Origin: Planctomycetaceae bacterium
GTDB lineage: Bacteria; Planctomycetota; Phycisphaerae; SM23-33
Reading direction: 5' to 3'
Assembly (NCBI GenBank): GCA_021371965.1
Contig: JAJFVE010000122.1
Location: forward strand, 36,418 to 100,417
DNA length: 64,000 nt
Position numbers and translations under genes: made by a program. The notes under the pieces are model-generated. The model saw only the letters and a program-made list of their open reading frames with translations, made no database searches and was not told where the DNA came from. Every line of letters starts with the position of its first letter. Position 1 is the stretch's first letter. Below are positions 32,593-39,061 of the stretch, in pieces.

Positions 32593-33462
32593 TTCTTCAC
32601 CAATGGCAGCAAGCTGCTCAAGATAGACCGGGTCGATCAGTCCATTCGTCAGCGGAGGAACGTCCCATGTTACGATGCCGCCGCTGCGGAGGAGATTGGC
32701 GGTCAGATCGACAACGGTCTGCGTGTCGTATCGCGGGTTGTTGGGGCGCGACAGCGAGGGTCCCCAGTTGAATCCCAGGAATGAGAGCATGTGCCATTGC
32801 AGGTCTTTGTCCGCCCAGCGACCCTGGCATCGGGCCTCAGGCGGGTACGGAGTGTCGCCGGCAGTGTAGTTCTCGTAGATCGAGTTCCGCTGGAACCCGT
32901 GCGGTTTGTTGAACGCCAGCAGGGCCTCGGCGTTGCCGGCCCGGCACGCGCGGGCGATGCGGCCGTTGATCGCCTCGTTGCCCTCGTTGCCGTCGATCCA
33001 CCATCCGCGCACGGACTTGCCCCAGCGCAGCGAGAGTTCCTCCATCGTGTCGGTCCACCACGTCGGGACGCGGGGTTCGTCGCCTTGGGGTTCCTTGACG
33101 GCCGCGGGCGTGCCGTACGTGACGTACGCCATCAGCGTCAGTCGCTTCTTGTCCAGCGCCTCGGCCACGTCGGCAAGCAGGTCTCGCCGCGTGCATGCGG
33201 GGCGCTCGACGCGGGCGAATCGCTCGAACACGACGCTAGGCCCATTCAGTGGCGGCCACTGGGCCACCGTCAGCAGCAGATAGCCCGCCCCCACGTCGGC
33301 AAGTTGCCCGGCCAGCGCGTCGGCGTCGAAGGTATCGACGATCTCGTTCCACTGCCGCGGCGAGGCAACATTCATGTACCGGCTGCCCGAGACGTAGTGG
33401 AACATCACGCCCCAGGCGCTCTTGAAGAGCCAATCGGTCTGATGCGAAGCGTTGTCGGTCAT
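32575..33462 (-). CDS. Fucosidase-like TIM-barrel protein
   Basis: This 295-residue protein has a weak but recognisable similarity to family GH29 alpha-L-fucosidase barrels: the opening WLFKSAWGVMFHYVSG mimics WFxxxxFGLFIHWG, and VRGWWIDGNEGNEA is where GH29 enzymes keep the nucleophile Asp. It has no signal peptide and lacks the C-terminal domain of full GH29 proteins. A DUF-type sugar-active enzyme is also possible. The C-terminus VAGSR and the stop codon are encoded by the flanking repeat. Confidence 0.55.
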   Translation of the reverse strand: MTDNASHQTDWLFKSAWGVMFHYVSGSRYMNVASPRQWNEIVDTFDADALAGQLADVGAGYLLLTVAQWPPLNGPSVVFERFARVERPACTRRDLLADVAEALDKKRLTLMAYVTYGTPAAVKEPQGDEPRVPTWWTDTMEELSLRWGKSVRGWWIDGNEGNEAINGRIARACRAGNAEALLAFNKPHGFQRNSIYENYTAGDTPYPPEARCQGRWADKDLQWHMLSFLGFNWGPSLSRPNNPRYDTQTVVDLTANLLRSGGIVTWDVPPLTNGLIDPVYLEQLAAIGEEVAGSR

Positions 33463-33530
33463 CGCGCATGCTCCCGCGGGTAAACGTCAGGGGGGTGCAT
33501 ATAATACCACGCGTTCTCCTGCTTTCTGAA

Positions 33531-33636
33531 GAGAACACGAATGACACGAATATAAGCGAATGGGGTCTAAGAAAGAGGACACTGCAAAGGCCTTTCCCTG
33601 TTTCCATTCGCCTCATTCGTGACATTCGTGTTCTCC
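33531..33636. repeat. GAGAACACGAATG long hairpin
   Basis: Two arms of about 32 bases (33531-33563 and 33605-33636) are near-perfect complements made of acgaatg/cattcgt words, around a 41-base loop. It sits 40 bases before the radical SAM gene, in its leader region. Confidence 0.8.
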
Positions 33637-33675
33637 CCGGCGGCGAGAAACGCTTCAAGGAATTACGGCAAAGGC

Positions 33676-35139
33676 ATGACACAAACACGCACCATTCGTT
33701 TCATTGAACCGATGACGCGGCCGGGGCGCCCTTACAACGCCTGGATCCAGCGCTGGCCGCTGCTGGGCCCGGTGACGCTGGCGACGGTCCTCCACGCCAA
33801 AGGCTTTGACGCGGGAATCTGCAACGAGAACGTATCGGGCCCTGTCGAGCAGAATGCCCCAGCCTGGGCCGACATCCGCAGCGCCGACGTGGTGGGCATC
33901 AGCATCATGACGCCCACCGCCAGCCGCGGGTACGCCATCGCCGACCGTCTGCGGGCCGAGGGCTGCCGCGCCACCATCGTCCTGGGCGGCGTGCATGCGA
34001 CGTTCATGTCAACCGAGGCCGCCGCCCACAGCGACGTGGTCGTCCAGGGCGAGGGAGAAAACGTGATCGAGGCCATCGCTCGCGGCGACATCACGCACGG
34101 CATCGTTCCCTCGACGCCGGTGGCGGACCTGGATTCCATTCCGCCGCTGAACTACTTCCTGATGCACGACTTCGAGAAGCTCATCGCCACGCAGCGCCGT
34201 CGCGAGTTGTACGAACTGCCGATGGCCACGTCGCGCGGCTGTCCGTACGGCTGCACGTATTGCAGCGTGACGCGCATGTTCGGGCGTAAAGTCCGGCGCC
34301 AGAGCGTCGACAAGGTGATCTCGGACCTGCGACACCATATCGCCCAGGGGTTTGAACGCGTGTTCTTTTACGACGACAACTTCCTGGCCGACCGGGCCTG
34401 GGCGAGGGAGGTGCTGGAGCGCATGCGCCCGCTGAAGATGCGGTTCAACCTGCAAGGGCGCGTAGACTTTCACTGGACCAGCCCCGCCCGCAGCGAGCAC
34501 GACCTGCCGCTGCTGCGGGCCATCCGCCGTGCCGGGCCCAACGTCATCTACGTCGGCTACGAGACCATCGATGATGCCACCGCCAAGGCCTGGAACAAGG
34601 GCTACCGCGGCAACCGCCCGCTGGCGCAGCGACTGGCCGAGGACACGCGCGCCCTGCACGAGGCGGGGCTGTGGATTCACGGCATGTTCGTGCTGGGCCC
34701 CCAGCACACGCAGCAGACAGCCGACGGGATCGTGCAATTCGCCCGCAGCCAGCAGATCGAGACCCTTCAGATCACGATCCTGACGCCGTTTCCAGGAACG
34801 CCGCTACTGGGGCAGATGGCGCCCAACCTGATCGTGCAGGACTTTCCGCGCGACTGGGATTACTTCGACGGAGCGCACTGCGTATTCGGCAACAGCCGCA
34901 TGGGCTTCGAGCGAATGCAGCAAGCGGTGTTCGAGGCGCACTGCCGCTTCTACCGCCTGGGCGGCTGGAGCGTGCGGCGCATCCGGGCGCTGCTGGAAGA
35001 ACCGCTGAGCCTGCGCGACAAAGTGGCACGCCTCTGGGGCAACGCAAAGATCGCTCGCCCGACGCTGGCCAACTGGAAGACGGAGATCGCGGCCTACGTC
35101 GACTACGTTCGTGCCAAAACGAATCTGGCCAATCTGTGA
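33676..35139 (+). CDS. B12-binding-domain radical SAM protein
   Basis: This 487-residue protein has an N-terminal cobalamin-binding-like Rossmann domain (about residues 10-150; GISIMTPTASRGYA, IVLGGVHATFM) without the DxHxxG motif, then a radical SAM domain with SRGCPYGCTYCSVTRMFG holding the CxxxCxxC cluster ligands. The layout matches the B12-binding radical SAM family (methyltransferases, hopanoid HpnJ-like and many unknowns). Substrate is unknown. Start chosen at the ATG closest to AAAGG. The next radical SAM gene begins 31 bases after the stop and is almost certainly co-transcribed. Confidence 0.88.
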   Translation: MTQTRTIRFIEPMTRPGRPYNAWIQRWPLLGPVTLATVLHAKGFDAGICNENVSGPVEQNAPAWADIRSADVVGISIMTPTASRGYAIADRLRAEGCRATIVLGGVHATFMSTEAAAHSDVVVQGEGENVIEAIARGDITHGIVPSTPVADLDSIPPLNYFLMHDFEKLIATQRRRELYELPMATSRGCPYGCTYCSVTRMFGRKVRRQSVDKVISDLRHHIAQGFERVFFYDDNFLADRAWAREVLERMRPLKMRFNLQGRVDFHWTSPARSEHDLPLLRAIRRAGPNVIYVGYETIDDATAKAWNKGYRGNRPLAQRLAEDTRALHEAGLWIHGMFVLGPQHTQQTADGIVQFARSQQIETLQITILTPFPGTPLLGQMAPNLIVQDFPRDWDYFDGAHCVFGNSRMGFERMQQAVFEAHCRFYRLGGWSVRRIRALLEEPLSLRDKVARLWGNAKIARPTLANWKTEIAAYVDYVRAKTNLANL

Positions 35140-35170
35140 ACCGACCGGGCCAGGGAAAAGGAATGAGTTA

Positions 35171-36565
35171 ATGTCAGCGTCCATCAAGAGCGCATACCGT
35201 GAGAACCTGTCCGGGTTGGCGTTTCGCGCTGGCGTCAAGGCCGCCGACCTGGCCATCCAAGTCCCCATGCTGCGGGGGTTCCTGATCGATCGGCTGCTGG
35301 AACGCCTGGGGAGGACCTACGACCAGTGCGAAAGCGATCCAAACATCCTGGAGCACGTCAAGTGGTTCGGCCGCCACCTCGAAACGTTCCTGCGGCGGTT
35401 GCTGAACGAACGCCCCTCGGCCGCCCGGGCCATCCTGCGCTTCCTGGCGACGTGGGCGACGGACCTGCGCCGCCGCACCGATCGCAGCGATGTCGGGCGC
35501 GTCGCGCCGTGCACGGTGGTGATCGAGCCGACCGACCGCTGCAATCTGTCGTGCCCGGGCTGTTACGCCAAGAGCACCGCCGACGGCGCCGACCTCACCT
35601 ACGAGCAATTGTGCGGGATCGTCGAACAGGTGATCGAGATGGGCGTCACGCTGTTCACCGTCTCCGGTGGCGAGCCTTTTCTGCGAGAAACAACCGAGCG
35701 GGTGCTCACGCGGCTGGCGTTGCGCCACCCGGACCGGGGGTTTCTGACGTACACCAACGGCACGATGATCGACGAGGACATCGCCGACCGCCTGGCGGCC
35801 GTGGGCAACATCTTTCCCGCCATCAGCGTCGAGGGCTTCGAGCACCAGACCAACCGGCGTCGCGGCAGAGGCGTGTATGAGCAGAACCGCCGCGTGCGCC
35901 AGATGCTCTCCGACCGCGGGGTCATGTGCGGGTTCTCGGCCACCATGACACGCGAGAACGCCGAATCGATCTGCACCGACGAGTTCATCGAGCTGCGAAT
36001 CGCCGAGGGGGACATGTTCGGATGGTTCTTCCTGCTCCAGCCCATCGGGCGGGCGCCCCGGGCGGACCTGATGGTGACCGCCGATCAGCGGGCGCTGATG
36101 CGCGAGACGATCTACCGCTGGCGCCGCGAAGACCGTCCCATCTTCCTGGGCGACTTCTGGAACGACGGCCACCTCAGTGGCGGGTGCATCGGCGCGCGGC
36201 TGTACTTCCATATCTACGCCAATGGCGATATCAGCCCCTGCGTGTTCGCCCCCATCGCCGGCGAGAACATCTTCGATATCATCGCCGGTCGCAGCCAATT
36301 CAAGAGCCTCGACGACTACGTGCAGAACAGCCCGCTGTTCAAGGCGTACCGTCATGAACAGGCCGGCGTGACCGATCGAAACCGCCCCTGCATGTTGATC
36401 GATAATCCGCAGGCGTTCCAGCGCATCCGCTGCACCGAGAACTGCCGCGCGGGCAAGAACTTCCCGCCGGGCTACGCCGACGGCGAAATCGCCGAAACGA
36501 TCAAACAGGTTGCGCAGCAGTGGCAGGAGAAATGCACGCAGCTACCACCCGTGATACAAAAGTAG
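35171..36565 (+). CDS. Radical SAM protein with N-terminal helical extension
   Basis: This 464-residue protein has a 115-residue alpha-helical N-terminal extension, then a radical SAM domain with TDRCNLSCPGCYAK (CxxxCxxC), the TVSGGEPFL turn and an AISVEGFEHQTN segment. The C-terminal part contains further Cys residues (SGGCIGARLYF, ISPCVFAPIAGEN, CTENCRAGKNFPPG), consistent with auxiliary cluster ligands of a SPASM-like tail. Together with the upstream B12-binding radical SAM gene it forms a two-gene unit, suggesting two steps on one substrate such as a lipid or peptide. The ATG at 35171 follows AAGGAATGAG. Confidence 0.85.
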   Translation: MSASIKSAYRENLSGLAFRAGVKAADLAIQVPMLRGFLIDRLLERLGRTYDQCESDPNILEHVKWFGRHLETFLRRLLNERPSAARAILRFLATWATDLRRRTDRSDVGRVAPCTVVIEPTDRCNLSCPGCYAKSTADGADLTYEQLCGIVEQVIEMGVTLFTVSGGEPFLRETTERVLTRLALRHPDRGFLTYTNGTMIDEDIADRLAAVGNIFPAISVEGFEHQTNRRRGRGVYEQNRRVRQMLSDRGVMCGFSATMTRENAESICTDEFIELRIAEGDMFGWFFLLQPIGRAPRADLMVTADQRALMRETIYRWRREDRPIFLGDFWNDGHLSGGCIGARLYFHIYANGDISPCVFAPIAGENIFDIIAGRSQFKSLDDYVQNSPLFKAYRHEQAGVTDRNRPCMLIDNPQAFQRIRCTENCRAGKNFPPGYADGEIAETIKQVAQQWQEKCTQLPPVIQK

Positions 36566-36574
36566 ACCGGGTGG

Positions 36575-36603
36575 CATGGCGACACGCGCAGCGGGTCGCC
36601 ATG
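36575..36603. repeat. CATGGCGAC...GTCGCCATG palindrome
   Basis: A perfect 9-bp stem (catggcgac/gtcgccatg) lies 10 bases behind the second radical SAM gene. It is related to the GGGCGAGACGCCC family. Confidence 0.65.
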
Positions 36604-36692
36604 GGGGACGGGGCCGGGGAGAGCGGGATTACGCGGATTGGGAAAAGATTAAGAGGATTGGGAAAGAGAATAAGAATACAGGGAACGGCTGA

Positions 36693-36799
36693 GGGTGCCG
36701 TGGCGGGTAGCTCCGAAGGAGCGGACAGCCACGATCCCTGAACGCGCACTTCTTGAGTCCGTCGTGGCTGTCGTCCTTCGGACTCCCGCCACGGCACCC
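36693..36799. repeat. Large nested inverted repeat
   Basis: The left arm (from gggtgccgtggcggg at 36693 to ggacagccacg) and the right arm (cgtggctgtcgtcc to cccgccacggcaccc at 36799) are imperfect complements over about 40 bases, with a loop near 20 bases. It lies in a 438-base stretch whose only gene content is the truncated ParB-domain gene. Confidence 0.8.
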
Positions 36800-36806
36800 G
36801 TTGCCA

Positions 36807-36838
36807 GGCACGCACCAAGGCGACCCGCTAAGCGTGCC
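36807..36838. repeat. Palindrome at the ParB fragment break point
   Basis: ggcacgc (36807-36813) and gcgtgcc (36832-36838) are perfect complements enclosing gcgacccgct, the word also seen in the 36575 palindrome. The ParB similarity stops exactly at this element. Confidence 0.65.
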
Positions 36839-36991
36839 GACCATGATGACGTCGGCGGAATCGACCACAATCGGCTGGCGGAAGCCGAACTCGCGGAGTG
36901 AATTGGCCACGGCCTCGACCGCCTTGTCATTGCGCCGCGGGTTCTTGTCGTAGGGCTTGATCTTGTCGATGTTCCATTGTTTAATTTTCAC
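36836..36991 (-). pseudogene. Truncated ParB N-terminal domain gene
   Basis: On the minus strand a GTG at 36991 behind GGAGG starts a typical ParB/Srx-like nuclease domain: VKIKQWNIDKIKPYDKNPRR, AVEAVANSLREFGFRQPIVV and DVIMVG. In intact relatives the chain continues with a conserved HTR and helix, usually in phage- or plasmid-type DNA-binding proteins sometimes linked to a methyltransferase. Here the similarity ends after 52 codons at a palindrome, and what follows reads as repeat sequence. The start is intact, so expression of a short fragment is possible. I infer an old mobile-element remnant cut by repeat insertion or recombination. Confidence 0.75.
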
Positions 36992-37003
36992 GGAGATACC
37001 TCC

Positions 37004-37246
37004 ATGCAGTTCTGGTCTGCGATAAAGAAATTGGTTATGGCCAAACGGCCAAACAAGTGCCCCAATTGTGATTCGACGCGGGTGGCACGCATTTTGTATG
37101 GGCTTCCGATCTTCGGTAAGAAGCTTAAACGTGATCTCGAAGCCGGAAAGGCTGTCCTTGGTGGATGCTGTATCACCGGCGATGATCCTGAATGGCAATG
37201 CACAGCCTGCGGGCACAAGTGGGGACATTTCAGGCTTACTTGGTGA
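37004..37246 (+). CDS. Small zinc-ribbon protein
   Basis: This 80-residue protein has a CPNC (about residue 19) and CTAC (about residue 67) pair, the ends of a zinc ribbon, flanking RVARILYGLPIFGKKLKRDLEAGK and VLGGCCITGDDPEWQC. The layout matches a widespread family of small zinc-ribbon proteins of unknown function. Its ribosome site lies in the 12-bp palindrome GGAGATACCTCC (36992-37003), which also provides the Shine-Dalgarno of the divergent truncated ParB gene. The last bases overlap the 3' end of the minus-strand sulfatase. Confidence 0.7.
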   Translation: MQFWSAIKKLVMAKRPNKCPNCDSTRVARILYGLPIFGKKLKRDLEAGKAVLGGCCITGDDPEWQCTACGHKWGHFRLTW

Positions 37247-38717
37247 GGACTTCCAGTAGCGTCAGGTCGGGTTCTTTGTCCGGATTCCCCAAAGCGCCGA
37301 AGGCATTTCGCACAATGCGGCGCTGGGCGTCGAACCAGTCGGCGTACTCGGTGCAGGGAGCAAAGGTGTCGCCGCGCTGGGCGAGCAGGCGCTGGAGCTG
37401 CGATTCCAGGTCGCGCCGCAGGTCCCTGGCGGCAGGAGCGTCAGCGAGGTTATTCATCTCAAGCGGGTCGGCCTGAAGATCGTACAGCACCGCGCGGCCA
37501 TCGAGCCACCGGGCGTAGGAGTGGCGCCGCGTGCGCACGCCGCGCCATTCGTTGCCGCTGGTGAGGTACCCCGGCCAACCGGCGATGTAGTTCATCGTCA
37601 GCAGCGCCTCTTGCCGCGCCGCGCCCGGCCGCGCGAGCCACGTATCGGAAAGATCCATGCCCTCGACCGTGCGCGGGACCTTCACGCCGCACAGGCCGCA
37701 GAGGGTCGGGAAGAAATCCACCGGCGCTGTCAGGGCATCGCACTGCGCCGCGGCCGCGATGCGCCCGGGCCAGCGGGCGATCAACGGCACGTGAATGCTC
37801 TCTTGCCACGGGAGCATCTTCTCCCACGCGGCCTGTGCGGGGTTTCGCTCGGGCGGGGGGAGCTTGCTGAACCAAGGCTCATCGGCGTGGGCGCCCATCA
37901 TGGTGCCGTGGTCGCTGGTGAAGACCACGATGGTGTTCTCCGCCAGGCCGCTGCGGTCGAGGTCGGCCATCAGGCGACCCATCATGTCATCCAGCGCCAA
38001 GGTCATCGCCAGGTAATGGCGGTATTGGGGGATCAACGCTTCAGTCGCGCCGGCTGAGACGTTGGCCGGCAGGGCCAGATGCCTGGGCAGGCGGGCGTAA
38101 TACTCGTCGGGCGCGAACTTGCCGTACGTCCAGTGCGGCTGATGCGGCGAGACGAACAGGCAGAACGGTCTGCCCTGAGCGCAGTCGAAGGAGCGGTCTT
38201 CGGCACTGATGAACTGCTCGGCGTAGCCCGCCAGGCCGTCGGTCTCGTAGCCTTTCCACGGCTCGACGTGCCAGTCCTTCAGGTGCACGAAGCCGTCGAA
38301 GTATTCCATGTGGCAGTTGTACGCCCGCCAGTAATCAAAGCCGAGCCGGTCACGCCCCTCGGGCACGTAGTCGGGCCCGTGGCCGCTGAAGAATCCATCG
38401 TTGTGCAGGTGCCATTTGCCCACCCATCCGGTGCGGTATCCCGCGTGGGCGAAGGCGTCGGCGATGCTGATCTCGTCGTGCCGCGTGCGGACGTGGTTGA
38501 GCAGGTGCCCGGTCGTCTGCGGATGACGGCCGGTGACGAGCATCGAGCGGTACGGCGTGCAGACGGGGTAGGTCGAAATCGTGTTGGAGAAGGTCGTGCC
38601 TTGCGCGGCCAGCCGGTCCAGATGAGGCGTGGCGATCTGGTTGTTGCCGTACAGCGGCAGCGAGGCCGCGCGGAGCTGGTCGGCCAGCACGAACAGGATG
38701 TTCGGTCGTTGGGGCAT
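37236..38717 (-). CDS. Sulfatase (formylglycine-dependent), cytoplasmic form
   Basis: The 493-residue protein has the metal and formylglycine sites of sulfatases: NILFVLADQLR, CTPYR at Cys53 and FTSDHGTMMGAHADEPW. It has no signal peptide, so export would need another route or its substrate is internal. Residues around 174-183 (RSFDCAQGRP) come from a dispersed DNA repeat lying inside the gene, in frame, directly before FCLFVSPHQPHWTYG, which is family sequence. The stop overlaps the zinc-ribbon gene end. It is transcribed away from the GH2 gene. Confidence 0.9.
   Translation of the reverse strand: MPQRPNILFVLADQLRAASLPLYGNNQIATPHLDRLAAQGTTFSNTISTYPVCTPYRSMLVTGRHPQTTGHLLNHVRTRHDEISIADAFAHAGYRTGWVGKWHLHNDGFFSGHGPDYVPEGRDRLGFDYWRAYNCHMEYFDGFVHLKDWHVEPWKGYETDGLAGYAEQFISAEDRSFDCAQGRPFCLFVSPHQPHWTYGKFAPDEYYARLPRHLALPANVSAGATEALIPQYRHYLAMTLALDDMMGRLMADLDRSGLAENTIVVFTSDHGTMMGAHADEPWFSKLPPPERNPAQAAWEKMLPWQESIHVPLIARWPGRIAAAAQCDALTAPVDFFPTLCGLCGVKVPRTVEGMDLSDTWLARPGAARQEALLTMNYIAGWPGYLTSGNEWRGVRTRRHSYARWLDGRAVLYDLQADPLEMNNLADAPAARDLRRDLESQLQRLLAQRGDTFAPCTEYADWFDAQRRIVRNAFGALGNPDKEPDLTLLEVLTK
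38170..38196. repeat. Dispersed CTGAGCGCAGTCGAAG repeat inside a sulfatase gene
   Basis: The sequence ctgccctgagcgcagtcgaa, followed by ggagcgg, is a well-known type of bacterial dispersed repeat (read cttcgactgcgctcag on the coding strand). Here it is embedded in the sulfatase frame and contributes about nine residues between two conserved blocks. Confidence 0.65.
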
Positions 38718-38810
38718 GTTTCCAGTAACGGTTTTACTCACGCAGCAGCGGCGATTCCAGCAATTTAGGCACAACCGGCGAAAGAAGATTGCAGATTTCC
38801 AAATGCGCGG

Positions 38811-38992
38811 TAGCATAAGGCCGCCGCGTTGAAACAGTTCGCCTGTGAGGTTTTGCCAGACGCGTTTCAGATCGAGCGTTTGCCGGCTTGCCAAGATGAC
38901 AGCCACTGCCCCTCCGGTGCGTTTGACATGCCGCCGGAGGGAACGAATAGATCGCCGGTCGTTCTCCAAGGAAAGCGACCGGCGGTCTTTTT
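38811..38992 (+). ncRNA. Candidate small RNA or regulatory leader before the GH2 gene
   Basis: The 344-base gap before the GH2 gene holds no convincing gene on either strand. It contains a weak promoter (TTGCAG 38789-38794, TAGCAT 38811-38816, 16 bases apart), a hairpin with stem ccctccgg/ccggaggg near 38910-38942 and a strong terminator at 38949-38992. AGGCCGCCG at 38818-38826 can pair with CGGCGGUCU at 38980-38988, which would exclude the terminator stem, although the predicted start near 38823 would lose part of that arm. The region could be a short RNA or an attenuator of the GH2 gene. No known riboswitch class was recognised. Confidence 0.4.
38949..38992 (+). terminator. Strong intrinsic terminator upstream of GH2
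   Basis: A 13-bp stem (agatcgccggtcg with cgaccggcggtct, one G-U pair) and 14-base loop is followed by TTTTT. No plus-strand protein gene precedes it, so it terminates either a small RNA or the GH2 leader, 69 bases before the GH2 ATG. Confidence 0.75.
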
Positions 38993-39061
38993 GTACCACA
39001 GGCAATCTTGCCGCCGGGCAACTGCGGATGTATAACCCCAACACCTCAACAGGAGTCCCCC

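Noticed and set aside
36629..36835. Continuation of the ParB fragment frame.
   Set aside because: It is read-through into palindromic repeats and shows no protein similarity.
38880..38950. GCCACTG and GGTGCG words resembling parts of a cobalamin riboswitch.
   Set aside because: The order of elements is wrong, and the GGGAA-GGTG block and B12 box are absent.
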